DNA of 64,000 nt from Bradyrhizobium barranii subsp. apii (GTDB lineage Bacteria > Pseudomonadota > Alphaproteobacteria > Rhizobiales > Xanthobacteraceae), in assembly GCF_011516635.5 (NCBI RefSeq), contig NZ_CP096255.1:1-64000 (forward strand), in the 5' to 3' direction. The first letter of the stretch is position 1, and every line of letters begins with the position of its first letter. Under the pieces are notes generated by a model. That model was not told the origin of the DNA. It made no database searches and saw nothing but the letters and a program-made list of their open reading frames with translations. Position numbers and translations under genes: made by a program. Positions 7,814 to 19,927 of the stretch are shown here, one piece after another.

Positions 7814-10356
7814 ATGAACCGTACCCGTCACGTTGACGATAGCTCAAAGCCAGAAAGCCGCTTACTAAACCACCGCAACTTGCTGCTTGGCGGCACCGCA
7901 CTGACCGTCGCTTTTTTGCTGTGCGCGCTGGAGACGACCAGCCTCGCGCAGCAAACCACCGGCACGCCGGGTTCGCCGAGCGCCACGACAACCATCGATG
8001 GCAAGCAGCTTCCGCCTGAACCTCCGAAGTTCGAAGGCGTGATCAAGGAAGATGCCACGGACTCCAAGCCATACTGGCCACCGTCCGTTGTGCCGCCCAA
8101 AGGCGCGCCGAACGTGCTGCTGATCATGACCGACGACCAGGGTTATGGCGTGACCGGCACCTTCGGTGGGGTGGTCCCGACCCCGAACATGGATCGCATC
8201 GCCAAGGCGGGCCTGCGTTACACGCAGTTTCACTCGACAGCGCTCTGCTCGCCGAGCGCGGGCAGCGCTGATCACCGGCCGCAACCACCACTCGGTGGGG
8301 TTTGGCGTGATCGGCGAAATGTCCACCGGCTTTCCCGGCTACGATTCCGTCATCGGCCCCGACAGTGCAACGGTCGGGACTATCCTTCGGGACAATGGAT
8401 TTGCCACCTCATGGTTCGGCAAGAACCACAACACCCCGACCTATCTGTACAGCTCGGCCGGGCCGTTCGACCAATGGCCAATCGGCATGGGATTTCAGTA
8501 TTTTTATGGGTTCATGGGCGGCGAGACCGACCAGTGGACGCCTTACCTTTTCCGCAACACGAGCCAGGTTTTTCCATGGGTCGGCAAGACCGGCTACAAC
8601 CTCATCACCGACATGGCGGATGACGCCATCAACTACATGAACGGACTGAACGCGGCGGCGCCCGAGAAGCCGTTCTTCGTCTACTACGTGCCCGGCGGCA
8701 CCCATTCGCCACATCAGCCGAAGAAGGAATGGAGCGAGAAGTTCAAGGGCAAGTTCGACATGGGTTGGGAGAAGCTGCGCGAGCAGATCTTCGCAAACCA
8801 GAAGCGGCTCGGGGTGATCCCGGCGAATACCCAGCTCACCGCCTGGCCGGATACGCTGCCGAAATGGGACTCGCTCTCGTTCATCCAGAAGAAATTGTAC
8901 GCGCGCGAAGCCGAGGTGTTTGCCGGCTATGCGGCGTATACCGACTACGAAATCGGCCGCGTCATCCAGGCGGTCGAGGACATGGGCAAACTCGACAACA
9001 CCCTGATCATCTACATCAGCGGCGACAATGGCACCAGCGCCGAAGGAACCCTCGAGGGCACGCCGAACCAGATGACCGCCTACAACGGCATTCTGAAACT
9101 GCCCGAAACCGAGCTGATGCTCCATTACGAGGATTGGGGCTCCGACAAGACCTACCCGCATATGTCGGTGGCGTGGTCGTGGGCCTTCGATACCCCGTTC
9201 AAATGGACCAAGCAGGTGGCATCGCACTTCGGCGGCACCCGGCAAGGCATGGCCATCTCATGGCCCGGCCACATCAAGGACGTCGGCGGCATCCGCAGCC
9301 AATTCCATCACATGATCGACATCGTGCCGACGATTCTGGAAGCCACAGGCATTCAAGCTCCCGACACCGTCAATGGCATCAAGCAAAGGCCCATCGAGGG
9401 CGTCAGCATGGCCTATACGTTTGACCAGGCCAACGCCAACGCGCCGTCAAAGCGCGACACGCAATATTTCGAGATGTTCGCGAACCGCGGCATCTATCAC
9501 GATGGTTGGTATGCATGTACGACGCCGCCTGCGCCTCCCTGGCTTCTGGGCACCAGCCAAGCTGCCGGGGATCAATGAATACAAGTGGGAGCTTTACAAC
9601 ATCGCCGAGGATTACTCGCAGGCCAATGACCTCGCAGCCAAGAATCCCGACAAGCTCAAGGAGTTGCAAGCGTTGTTCCTGTCGGAGGCGGCGAAATACC
9701 AGGTCTTTCCGCTGGACAACTCGGTCCTGCCCCGCATTGTGACACCGCGCCCAAGCGCGACCGCCGGACGAACCGTTTTCACATATTCTGGTGAGAACGC
9801 TGGCATTCCTGACGCTAACGCTCCGAGCCTTCTCAATAAGGATTACACGATCACGGCCGAGGTTACCGTTCCTAAGGGCGGCGCGGAAGGAATGATCGCA
9901 ACTCTAGGCGGTCGCTTTGGCGGATACGCCCTCTACCTGCTCAAAGGCAAGCCGGTCTTCGTCTATAACCTGCTCGATCTAGAACGGTACCGCTGGGAAG
10001 GCGGCATTGGCGGTCGCGACTTGTTTACCGATGCGCTCAAGCCGGGCAAGCACACCATTGTATTCGACTTCAAGTACAACGGACCCGGTCCGGGCAAGGG
10101 TGGCACCGGTGTACTGACGGCCGATGGCAAGCTGGTGGCCGCAAAGACGATCCCGCACACGATTCCGTTTCTTATGGCCATCGACGAAACGTTTGACATC
10201 GGCAGCGACACCCGCACGACGGTGGACGACAGCTACAAGCTGCCCTTCCGTTTCACCGGCAAGATCGACAAGCTAACCTTCAAGCTTGGCGCGACGCAGA
10301 TGACGGAGGATGAGCAAAAGGTCATTCGACACGCGCTCGAAAGAGCGAGGGACTGA
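7814..10356 (+). pseudogene. Arylsulfatase, broken by two single-base insertions
   Basis: Three reading frames join to give a single sulfatase of about 846 residues. The N-terminal part has a hydrophobic segment (about residues 28-45) and PNVLLIMTDDQGYG, the metal-binding start of the sulfatase fold. The middle frame carries LITGRNHHSVGFG and long matched blocks to about 9545. The last frame runs from about 9556 to the stop. The first insertion is near 8258, inside the C-x-P-S-R signature whose Cys is converted to formylglycine: the sequence reads CSPS, then one extra G, then the codons for RAALITGR. The second extra base is near 9555. Total length minus two is a multiple of three, as expected for two +1 insertions. 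Unless these are sequencing errors, no active enzyme is made. Arylsulfatases hydrolyse sulfate esters and are usually exported. Confidence 0.85.
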
Positions 10357-10520
10357 GCGCGACAAGTCGTGGCGATTCATGTCGGCCCCAACGCCACGAC
10401 TCATCCTTCTTCGCTAAGAAATCGTTCGGCGGGATCCGCTTCGAAAGCCTGCGCGAAATATCATCGCGTATAGAAGGGAGTGCCGGCAGTGGATTCTTCA
10501 TTTGGCGCGCTGGATGCGTT

Positions 10521-10705
10521 GCCGGCGCCGGCGGCCCGCAATCGCCGAAAGGCCCGATGCTCGCCTGCCGCCCGGCACCTACCAGTACGCGCTGCGCCTG
10601 CCCGGGCAGCCCGCTCGCAACGAGACCCTGACCGTAGCCGCCGGCGACGCCTGGGGCCTCTTCGTGGGGCCAAGCGGCGACGTGCTGCCGCTCCGGATGT
10701 ATTGA
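10521..10705 (+). pseudogene. C-terminal fragment of an FY/GW-repeat paralogue
   Basis: This 185-base segment nearly duplicates the 3' end of the 5502-7670 gene (7485-7670). It encodes PPGTYQYALRLPGQPARNE and ends VLPLRMY, but has one base deleted near 10564 relative to the other copy and no upstream coding part. An open frame from 10502 can read through it from an unrelated start. It is best viewed as the remnant end of a paralogue left when the arylsulfatase segment arrived. Confidence 0.75.
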
Positions 10706-10844
10706 TCCCGCCGCCTGTGCCTGTAACGGCCAGGTTGAACCTGTCCAGTTGGTGGGGCGACTAGTCGTCCGGAGGCGGCGGCGACTGTGTCGCAGCCGCT
10801 GCATCGCGCGAAGACCACAACGCGCGACATCCCTGGAGAGTGGC

Positions 10845-11588
10845 ATGACGACGGTGAGGCGCAGAACGAAGGTCCCGGCACGATGGCGGCTGTTCGCGTG
10901 CGGCCTCGCTCTTCTCGCGGGCGGCCTGGTCGCCGCAGGCGCTGGCGGATGGCTGCCGCACCCGTCACCGCAAACTTCGGCCGCACTCACACCGGCGGAT
11001 CCCGACGCCGAGATGCCGGTGCCGAAGCAACACAACGTCTCCAGCTCCAACATCACCCATATGACCGGCATCGAAATCCCGCTGCGGGTCGGGCTCGAAG
11101 CCCATGTGCCGGCCCAGCTCAGCGATGTGCTCGCCTTCTACCGCACGGAGCTCGCAAAGCGCGGCTGGGAGGAAAAGCCGGATGGAGCTGTGGTTGCCAC
11201 CGATCATGTGCAGCTCGCCTTCGCCTCCCCCAAGGGGCCAGCCACCCTGAAGCTTGGCCGCGCGCAGGACGAGACCATTGTCAGCCTGGTGCAGCGGAAT
11301 ACGGAGGCCGCGGCGAAGGCCAATTTCCTGCCGATAGCAGGACAAGCGCGGCTGATATTCGGCTATCTCGCGCCGGACACGGCTTCGCTCACGATCAACG
11401 ATCAGACCATCAAGATCGCGGGCGGCGTCAATCACCCACAAACGCTGGATCTGCCGCCCGGCACGTATTCCTACAAGCTGGTCGTGTCGGGCTATCCGGT
11501 GCGCACCGATACCATCACCGTGGCCTCAGGCGAGGCCTGGTCCCTCAGCTTGGGCGACGACGACAAGAAGCCGGATCAGATCTACTGA
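10845..11588 (+). CDS. Exported protein of the FY/GW-repeat paralogue family, copy 2
   Basis: The 247-residue product is a paralogue of the one at 4652-5395, with the same length and layout. It has an N-terminal basic stretch (MTTVRRRTKVPARWR), a hydrophobic segment to about residue 37, LAFYRTELAKRGWEEK near 93, AFASPKGPATLKLGR, SLTINDQTIKIAGG, then LPPGTYSYKLVVSG and a short acidic/basic tail (DDDKKPDQIY). The start is ATG 10845 behind GGAGAG. The roughly 95 bases upstream also resemble those in front of the 4652 and 5502 genes, so whole transcription units were duplicated. No function can be assigned. Confidence 0.8.
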   Translation: MTTVRRRTKVPARWRLFACGLALLAGGLVAAGAGGWLPHPSPQTSAALTPADPDAEMPVPKQHNVSSSNITHMTGIEIPLRVGLEAHVPAQLSDVLAFYRTELAKRGWEEKPDGAVVATDHVQLAFASPKGPATLKLGRAQDETIVSLVQRNTEAAAKANFLPIAGQARLIFGYLAPDTASLTINDQTIKIAGGVNHPQTLDLPPGTYSYKLVVSGYPVRTDTITVASGEAWSLSLGDDDKKPDQIY

Positions 11589-11669
11589 ACCCAGTGGCCT
11601 GTTCAGAGGCGCCACGGCGCCTGGGAACGCGCTTCTCCGCCCCGCAAAATCCACGCCTTCAAGAGCTAA

Positions 11670-14306
<2,637 letters not shown>

Positions 14307-14317
14307 GGCGCGCTGCT

Positions 14318-14454
14318 TCCGCAGCGTCATGGCCGGGCTTGTCCCGGCCATCCACGCCTTGCTCCGCGGAACAAAGAACGTGGATGCCCGGGCCTTCGCC
14401 TCGCCGAAGCGGCTTCGGCCGCGCAGGCGGGACAAGCCCGGGCATGACGGCTAG
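14318..14454. repeat. Intergenic palindromic repeat (family B)
   Basis: An imperfect long palindrome starts GTCATGGCCGGGCTTGTCCC and ends GACAAGCCCGGGCATGAC, with ACGTGGATGCCCGGG inside. A related copy is at 37658-37746 and a shorter one at 32558-32660. It sits right after gyrB and fills most of the gap to the next gene. Confidence 0.75.
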
Positions 14455-14545
14455 GCCGATCCCAGCATCGCTGAACCTCACCCCCCACCATCGCGACGAA
14501 ACGGCATGAACCCGTAAGGCCAATTCCGGCCGGGATGCGCCACGC

Positions 14546-15013
14546 ATGACCAGCTCTGCGACCACCAGTTCCGCCCTCCCTTCCCGCCGTCTCGGCATCA
14601 TCGGCAGCATTGTCGGTGTGCTGGCGCTGATGGCGGCTGTGTTGCCGCACTGGGTGGTGCCGATGGTGTTCCCGCCGCCCCCGGCGGACCAGGTCATCGT
14701 CGACACCGGCCATCGCATCAAGGACCGCGTGATCGCGCGGGTGAAGGGCGTGGAGTATCAGACGCCCAAGGTCGAGAAATCGGCTGGACGGAGCTGGAGC
14801 GAAACCGCTTCGGCCACCGCGATCTCGCTCGGCCTGCTCGCCATCCTGCTCTCGGTCCTCGCGCTGATCTTTCGGGAGGAGCGGCTCCTTGCCGCCGTGG
14901 CCGCCATCCTCGGCACCGGCGCCATCGCGATCGAGATTTCCTTCGCCATGATCGGCGCGCTGATCCTGATCGCGATCCTGTATGTGGTCGCGAATATCAT
15001 CGGGCTGCTTTGA
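14546..15013 (+). CDS. Small multi-spanning membrane protein of unknown function
   Basis: The 155-residue product has four hydrophobic stretches: about residues 17-40 (IIGSIVGVLALMAAVLPHWV), 92-109 (SLGLLAILLSVLALIF), 114-130 and 132-153. The loop between the first and second is polar and would lie in the periplasm if the N-terminus is inside. I do not recognise a named family. It stands alone between two repeat-filled gaps, gyrB upstream and murA downstream on the same strand. Confidence 0.7.
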   Translation: MTSSATTSSALPSRRLGIIGSIVGVLALMAAVLPHWVVPMVFPPPPADQVIVDTGHRIKDRVIARVKGVEYQTPKVEKSAGRSWSETASATAISLGLLAILLSVLALIFREERLLAAVAAILGTGAIAIEISFAMIGALILIAILYVVANIIGLL

Positions 15014-15034
15014 TGGGTGGCCTGCCGCGCCACA

Positions 15035-15165
15035 AGCTCCGGACCTCATCCTGAGGAGCCCGCGATAGCGGGCGTCTCGAAGGATGGCTGCGAGCGCGAG
15101 CCGGGCCTCTATGGTTCGAGGCGCGCGTTCCGCGCTCCTCACCATGAGGGTCTCAGACCTTCATC
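15035..15165. repeat. Intergenic repeat (family D)
   Basis: The segment contains CCTCATCCTGAGGAGC, GGGCGTCTCGAAGGATGG, GGTTCGAGGCGCGCG and GCTCCTCACCATGAGGGT. The opposite CCTCATCCTGAGGAG and CTCCTCACCATGAGG motifs form a long imperfect palindrome of the type scattered through Bradyrhizobium-like genomes. It fills the gap before murA. Confidence 0.65.
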
Positions 15166-15261
15166 GGGGCCACCAACTGCGGCTGCCGCAATTGCTTCCG
15201 CGCTCAATTCTCTGTAGTTTCCGCCCGAAACAGCCCCACCCAACAGGACAGCGAGAACCCC

Positions 15262-16557
15262 GTGGCGCCCATCCAGTACATTGTCGAGGGCGGTCACCGG
15301 CTCTCGGGCTCGATCGAGCCGTCCGGCAACAAGAATTCCGCGCTGCCGATCATCGCCGCCGCCCTGCTCACCGAGCATCCGGTGACGCTGGAGAACGTGC
15401 CGCGGATCCGCGACACCGAGACGCTGGTCGAGCTGATCCGCTCGGTCGGCGCGGCGGCGGAATGGACTGCCCGCAACACGCTGCACATCCACGCCAAGAG
15501 CATCCGAGCCGCCGACCTCGACCCCGAGCTCTGCGTCCGTATCCGCGCCTCGATCCTGCTCGCGGGCCCCCTGCTCGCCCGCTGCGGCGAAGTGATGCTG
15601 CCGCCGCCCGGCGGCGACGTCATCGGCCGCCGTCGGCTGGACACCCATGTGCTCGCGCTCGAACAACTGGGCGCCAAGGTCACCGCCACCGACCGGCTCG
15701 AATTCCGCGCGGCAAAGCTCGCCGGTGCCGACGTGTTTCTGGACGAGCCGAGCGTCACCGCAACCGAGAACGCGCTGGTCGCAGCGGTCGCCGCCGACGG
15801 CGTCACCCATTTGCGCAACGCGGCCTCCGAGCCGCATGTGCAGGACCTCGCCAATTTCCTGGTCGCGCTCGGCGCGCGAATCGAGGGCATCGGCACCAAC
15901 ACCATGATCGTGCATGGACCGGCGACGCTGGGCGCCACGACCTACCGGATCCAGCCCGACCATATCGAGGTCGGCTCGCTGATCGGGCTTGCGGCCGTCA
16001 CACGCTCCCCGCTTCGCATCGTGCGCGCTGGCGTCGAGCATCTGCGTTCGATCCGCATGGGGTTCGAGCGGCTCGGCATCGTCTGCCGCATCGAGGGTGA
16101 CGATCTCATCGTGCCCTCGAACCAGACGCTGAAGATCCAGGACGATTTCGGCGGCCACGTGCCGAAGCTGGAAGACCAGCCCTGGCCGGCCTTCCCGGCC
16201 GATCTGATGTCGATCGCGATCGTCACCGCCACGCAATGCGACGGCGTGATCCTGATGTTCGAGAAGATGTTCGAATCGCGGATGTTCTTCGTCGACAAGC
16301 TGATCGCCATGGGCGCGCGAATTGTTCTCTGTGATCCGCATCGCGCCATCATCGCCGGCCCCAGCCGCCTGCGTGGCGCATCGATGATCTCGCCCGACAT
16401 CCGCGCCGGCATGGCGATGCTGCTCGCCGCGGTCTGCGCCGAGGGCACCTCCACGATCAACAACGCCGACCAGATCGAGCGCGGCTACGAGCGCATCGAC
16501 GAACGCCTGAACGCGCTCGGCGCGAAGATCAGGCGCGTGCCGGAGAGGAAGGGCTGA
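15262..16557 (+). CDS. murA: UDP-N-acetylglucosamine 1-carboxyvinyltransferase (MurA), Asp-type active site
   Basis: MurA transfers enolpyruvate from PEP to UDP-GlcNAc, the first committed step of peptidoglycan synthesis in the cytoplasm. The 431-residue product starts at GTG 15262. It has the catalytic SGNKNSALP segment near residue 21 (Lys and Asn equivalent to Lys22/Asn23 of E. coli), FPADLMS near 312 (the conserved Asp) and IERGYERID near 412. In the flexible loop the usual PGGCAIG is replaced by PGGDVIG, with Asp119 at the position of E. coli Cys115. Asp at this site is known in MurA of Mycobacterium and Chlamydia and gives intrinsic fosfomycin resistance. It could instead be a second MurA-like enzyme if a Cys-type copy exists elsewhere. 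Confidence 0.9.
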   Translation: MAPIQYIVEGGHRLSGSIEPSGNKNSALPIIAAALLTEHPVTLENVPRIRDTETLVELIRSVGAAAEWTARNTLHIHAKSIRAADLDPELCVRIRASILLAGPLLARCGEVMLPPPGGDVIGRRRLDTHVLALEQLGAKVTATDRLEFRAAKLAGADVFLDEPSVTATENALVAAVAADGVTHLRNAASEPHVQDLANFLVALGARIEGIGTNTMIVHGPATLGATTYRIQPDHIEVGSLIGLAAVTRSPLRIVRAGVEHLRSIRMGFERLGIVCRIEGDDLIVPSNQTLKIQDDFGGHVPKLEDQPWPAFPADLMSIAIVTATQCDGVILMFEKMFESRMFFVDKLIAMGARIVLCDPHRAIIAGPSRLRGASMISPDIRAGMAMLLAAVCAEGTSTINNADQIERGYERIDERLNALGAKIRRVPERKG

Positions 16558-16562
16558 GGGCT

Positions 16563-16715
16563 CCTCTTCCCTTCTCCCCTTGTGGGAGAGGGTGTCTCGC
16601 CGCGCAGCGGCGAGACGGGTGAGGGGTTTTCTCCGCGAATTCAAATCAGAGTGGATTCGCGGAGAAAACCCCTCATCCGGTGCTTCGCGCCACCTTCTCC
16701 CACAAGGGGAGAGGG
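16563..16715. repeat. Palindromic intergenic repeat (family A), long form
   Basis: Two inverted arms, CTCCCCTTGTGGGAGAGGG at the left and CTCCCACAAGGGGAGAGGG at the right, enclose a second palindrome around TTCTCCGCGAAT...ATTCGCGGAGAA. It occupies the gap between the convergent murA and nikR genes and could act as a bidirectional terminator. Confidence 0.75.
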
Positions 16716-16738
16716 TTAAGCGCGTGTGCGACTCGCCC

Positions 16739-17185
16739 CTACTCGTGCCGGTGCCCGTGCTTGCGCGCCTTCGCCTGCTTCCCTTCACCCGTCGGGATCA
16801 TCACCACGCGGCCGTAGCGGACGCCGCGCTCGGCGATGATGTGGTCGGCGAAATGCTTGACCTCGGAGGCGTCGCCGCGCAGCGCCGTCATCTCCATGCA
16901 ATTGTTATCGTCGAGATGGACGTGCAGGGTGGCCAGCGCGAGGTCGTGGTGGCCGTGGAATTCCTGCACCAGGCGCTTCGAGAGATCACGCGCGGCGTGG
17001 TCGTAGACGTAGACGAGGCCGGCGACGCAGGGGCCGGTCTGCGCGGTGTCCTCGGTGCTCTGTTGCAGGCCGGCGCGCGCGAGGTCGCGGATGATCTCGG
17101 AGCGGTTCTGGTAGCCGCGCGCTTCCGCCGCCGCGTCGATCTCCGCCAAAAGATCGTCCTCGATGGTGATCGTAATCCGCTGCAT
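16739..17185 (-). CDS. nikR: Nickel-responsive transcriptional regulator NikR
   Basis: NikR is a tetrameric ribbon-helix-helix repressor that senses Ni(II). The 148-residue product starts MQRITITIEDDLLAEID with the ribbon-helix-helix fold in residues 1-45 (NRSEIIRDLARAGL). The C-terminal ACT-like domain carries the nickel ligands in EFHGHHD and LHVHLDDNNCME, matching His76, His87, His89 and Cys95 of E. coli. A frame extending upstream to 17302 runs into an intergenic repeat, so ATG 17185 is preferred. The C-terminal tail is His-rich (KARKHGHRHE). No nickel transporter or hydrogenase gene lies next to it; the neighbour on the same strand is a copper-type ATPase. Confidence 0.93.
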   Translation of the reverse strand: MQRITITIEDDLLAEIDAAAEARGYQNRSEIIRDLARAGLQQSTEDTAQTGPCVAGLVYVYDHAARDLSKRLVQEFHGHHDLALATLHVHLDDNNCMEMTALRGDASEVKHFADHIIAERGVRYGRVVMIPTGEGKQAKARKHGHRHE

Positions 17186-17215
17186 CAGGTCCTCTCCGCG
17201 CGTACCGCTCTTGTT

Positions 17216-17398
17216 ACCTCGCCCCGCTTGCGGGGAGAGGTCGGAGTTCAAGCGTAGCTTGAATTCCGGGTGAGGGGGACTCTCCACGAGTCCAATTGTC
17301 ACCGTGGTCGCGGAAGCAGCCCCTCACCCCGACCCTCTCAGTGCGAGCGAAGCTCGTCGCGGCCCCGTAAGAACGGGGCGAGGGAGCGCACCGTCATC
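17216..17398. repeat. Intergenic repeat-rich gap (family A-like palindromes)
   Basis: The gap between nikR and the P-type ATPase gene holds several short palindromes: CGCCCCGCTTGCGGGG, AATTC and AAGCT arms around AAGCGTAGCTT, and GCGAGCGAAGCTCGTCGC, with GTGAGGGG and CCCCTCACCCC motifs. It resembles the family A repeats elsewhere in the window. Confidence 0.6.
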
Positions 17399-17399
17399 A

Positions 17400-19877
17400 T
17401 CACAGCCGGGTCCCGCGCAGCCGCAGCGCATTCCCGACCACGCTCACCGAGGACAGCGCCATCGCCGCCGCGGCGATGATCGGGGACAGCAGGATGCCGA
17501 ACGCCGGGTAGAGGATGCCGGCCGCGATCGGAATGCCGGCGGCGTTGTAGATGAAGGCGAAGAACAGGTTTTGCCGGATGTTGCTCATGGTTGCCTGCGA
17601 CAGTCTTCGCGCACGCACGATGCCGGTGAGATCACCGCCCAGCAGGGTGACGCCGGCGCTCTCCATCGCCACGTCCGTGCCGGTGCCCATGGCGATGCCG
17701 ACCTCGGCGGCCGCCAGTGCGGGCGCGTCGTTGACGCCGTCGCCCGCCATCGCGACGCTGCGCCCGGCCTTTTGCAGCTTCGTCACCACCGCGCTCTTCT
17801 GGTCCGGCAGAACCTCGGCCTCGACCTCGGCGATACCGAGCCGGCGCGCCACCGCTTCCGCCGTCGTGCGATTGTCGCCGGTCAACATGATGACCTTGAT
17901 GCCTTCATCGGCCAGCGCCCTCAGCGCTTCCGGGGTCGAGGCCTTGACCGGATCGGCGATCGCGAACAGGCCGGCCAGCTTGCCGTCGACGGCCATGTTG
18001 ATCACGGTGGCACCGTCCTGGCGCATCCGTTCGGCCTCGGCATCGAGCGCTCTGGTGTCGATACCGATCGACCCCAGGTATCTTGCGTTGCCGAGCACGA
18101 TGCTCCTGCCGTCGATTTTTCCGGTCGCGCCCTTGCCCGTCGGCGAGTCGAACTGTTCGACCTGAGCGAGGGTGAGTTGCTTCTCCTTCGCGGCGCGCAC
18201 GATGGCGTCGGCCAAAGGATGCTCGCTGGCGCGCTCGACGCCGGCCGCAACACGGAGGATGTCGTTCTCCGCAAAGCCGGCAGCCGGAACGATTGCGACC
18301 ACCTTCGGCTTGCCCTCGGTCAGCGTGCCGGTCTTGTCGACCACCAGCGTGTCGATCTTCTCCATCCGCTCCAGCGCCTCGGCGTTCTTGATCAGCACGC
18401 CCGCCTGCGCGCCGCGGCCGACGCCGACCATGATCGACATCGGGGTCGCCAGGCCGAACGCGCAGGGGCAGGCGATGATCAGCACGCTGACGGCGGCAAC
18501 GAGGCCGAACGCCAGCCGCGGCTCCGGTCCGAACCAGGCCCAGGCGGCAAAGGCGGCGATGGCAACGGCGATCACGGTCGGCACGAACCAGCCCGCGACC
18601 TGGTCGGCCAGCCGCTGGATCGGCGCGCGCGAGCGCTGCGCGTCGGCGACCATCTGCACGATCTGCGACAGTAGCGTCTCGCGCCCGACCTTGTCGGCGC
18701 GCATGACGAAGCCGCCCGACTGGTTGAGCGTGCCGGCGATAACTTTTGCACCTGGCTCCTTGGTCACCGGCATGGATTCGCCGGTGACGAGGGATTCGTC
18801 GAGCGCGGAGCGTCCCTCGAGGATAATTCCGTCGACCGGCACCTTCTCGCCGGGACGGACGCGCAAATGGTCGCCGGCGTGGAGCGTATCGATCTCGACC
18901 TTGTGCTCGCCGCCATCGGCATCGACGCGGCGCGCGGTTTTTGGCGCAAGCTGCAACAGCGCCTTGATCGCACCCGACGTCGCGTCACGGGCGCGCAGCT
19001 CCAGCACCTGGCCGAGCAGCACCAGCACGGTGATCACAGCGGCGGGCTCGAAATAGACGGCAACGGCGCCATCATGACCGCGGAAGGTCGCCGGGAAAAT
19101 CTGCGGCAGCACAGTCGCGACGACGCTGTAGACATAGGCGACGCCCGTGCCCATCGCGATCAGCGTGAACATGTTGAGGTTGCGGGTGACCAGAGACTGC
19201 CAACCGCGGACGAAGAACGGCCAGCCGGCCCACAGCACGACGGGTGTGGTGACGACGAGCTGGATCCAGTTCGACAGCGCCGGATCGATCCAGTCGTGTG
19301 GTCCGGCGAGATGGCCGCCCATCTCCAGCACCACCGCCGGCAGCGCCAGCGCGCCACCGATCCAGAACCGCCGCGTCATGTCGGCGAGCTCCGGATTGGG
19401 GCCGGTGTCCAGGCTTGCGACCTCCGGCTCCAGCGCCATGCCGCAGATCGGGCAGCTGCCGGGTCCGATCTGGCGGATCTCCGGGTGCATCGGGCAGGTG
19501 TAGATCGTGCCCGCGGGCATCTCGGGTTCGGGCGCCTTCTCTCTGGCGAGATACTTTGCGGGATCGGCGGCGAATTTGGTGCGGCAGCCGGCCGAGCAGA
19601 AATGGAAGGTCTCGCCGTGATGTGTGTGGTGATGCTTCGAGGTCGCGAGATCGACCGTCATGCCGCAGACGGGATCGAGGACCTTGGTCGCGGCGGCGCC
19701 ATGGTCATGCGCGTGATGCTGGGCGTAATCGCCGTGCCCGCCGCAGCAGGAGGACGCCGCGGGCTTGTCGACTGGCGGGGCAGCCTTGGGGGCGGCCTCG
19801 GGAGCAGCCTTGGCGGAACAGCCGCATCCGGACGATGTTTCCGACGTGTGATGGTGCCCGTGTTCGGCGTCGTTCAT
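17400..19877 (-). CDS. copA: Copper-translocating P1B-type ATPase (CopA-like)
   Basis: This membrane pump exports Cu(I) from the cytoplasm using ATP. The 825-residue product starts with a His/Cys-rich region ([16 protein letters not shown]), a YHS-type metal domain ([11 protein letters not shown] near 68) and a heavy-metal binding [20 protein letters not shown] segment near 127. The ATPase core has the ion-site motif CPC ([13 protein letters not shown] near 475), the phosphorylation motif DKTGTLTEG near 523, HP (SEHPLAD near 563), and [11 protein letters not shown] near 712. The start ATG 19877 is chosen because GGAG lies 7 bases upstream. It is divergent from a CsoR-type repressor with a shared operator, which supports copper-induced expression. 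The symbol is by family. Confidence 0.92.
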   Translation of the reverse strand: MNDAEHGHHHTSETSSGCGCSAKAAPEAAPKAAPPVDKPAASSCCGGHGDYAQHHAHDHGAAATKVLDPVCGMTVDLATSKHHHTHHGETFHFCSAGCRTKFAADPAKYLAREKAPEPEMPAGTIYTCPMHPEIRQIGPGSCPICGMALEPEVASLDTGPNPELADMTRRFWIGGALALPAVVLEMGGHLAGPHDWIDPALSNWIQLVVTTPVVLWAGWPFFVRGWQSLVTRNLNMFTLIAMGTGVAYVYSVVATVLPQIFPATFRGHDGAVAVYFEPAAVITVLVLLGQVLELRARDATSGAIKALLQLAPKTARRVDADGGEHKVEIDTLHAGDHLRVRPGEKVPVDGIILEGRSALDESLVTGESMPVTKEPGAKVIAGTLNQSGGFVMRADKVGRETLLSQIVQMVADAQRSRAPIQRLADQVAGWFVPTVIAVAIAAFAAWAWFGPEPRLAFGLVAAVSVLIIACPCAFGLATPMSIMVGVGRGAQAGVLIKNAEALERMEKIDTLVVDKTGTLTEGKPKVVAIVPAAGFAENDILRVAAGVERASEHPLADAIVRAAKEKQLTLAQVEQFDSPTGKGATGKIDGRSIVLGNARYLGSIGIDTRALDAEAERMRQDGATVINMAVDGKLAGLFAIADPVKASTPEALRALADEGIKVIMLTGDNRTTAEAVARRLGIAEVEAEVLPDQKSAVVTKLQKAGRSVAMAGDGVNDAPALAAAEVGIAMGTGTDVAMESAGVTLLGGDLTGIVRARRLSQATMSNIRQNLFFAFIYNAAGIPIAAGILYPAFGILLSPIIAAAAMALSSVSVVGNALRLRGTRL

Positions 19878-19899
19878 TGCCATGCTCCGGCCTTGCAAC

Positions 19900-19920
19900 A
19901 TATACCCTAGGGGGGTATAT
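19900..19920. promoter_or_regulatory. CsoR-type operator between copA and csoR
   Basis: A near-perfect palindrome with core TACCCTAGGGGGGTA, flanked by AT on both sides, occupies the 50-base gap between two divergent genes. CsoR-family repressors recognise G/C-tract operators of the TACC...GGTA kind. Its location 7 bases upstream of the regulator gene and 22 bases upstream of the ATPase start would let one repressor control both, including its own synthesis. Confidence 0.75.
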
Positions 19921-19927
19921 AGAGCGC

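Noticed and set aside
17304..19910. Plus-strand open frames across the copper ATPase
   Set aside because: They are shadows of the ATPase gene on the minus strand; only the final part of one (from 19928) is a real gene, csoR.
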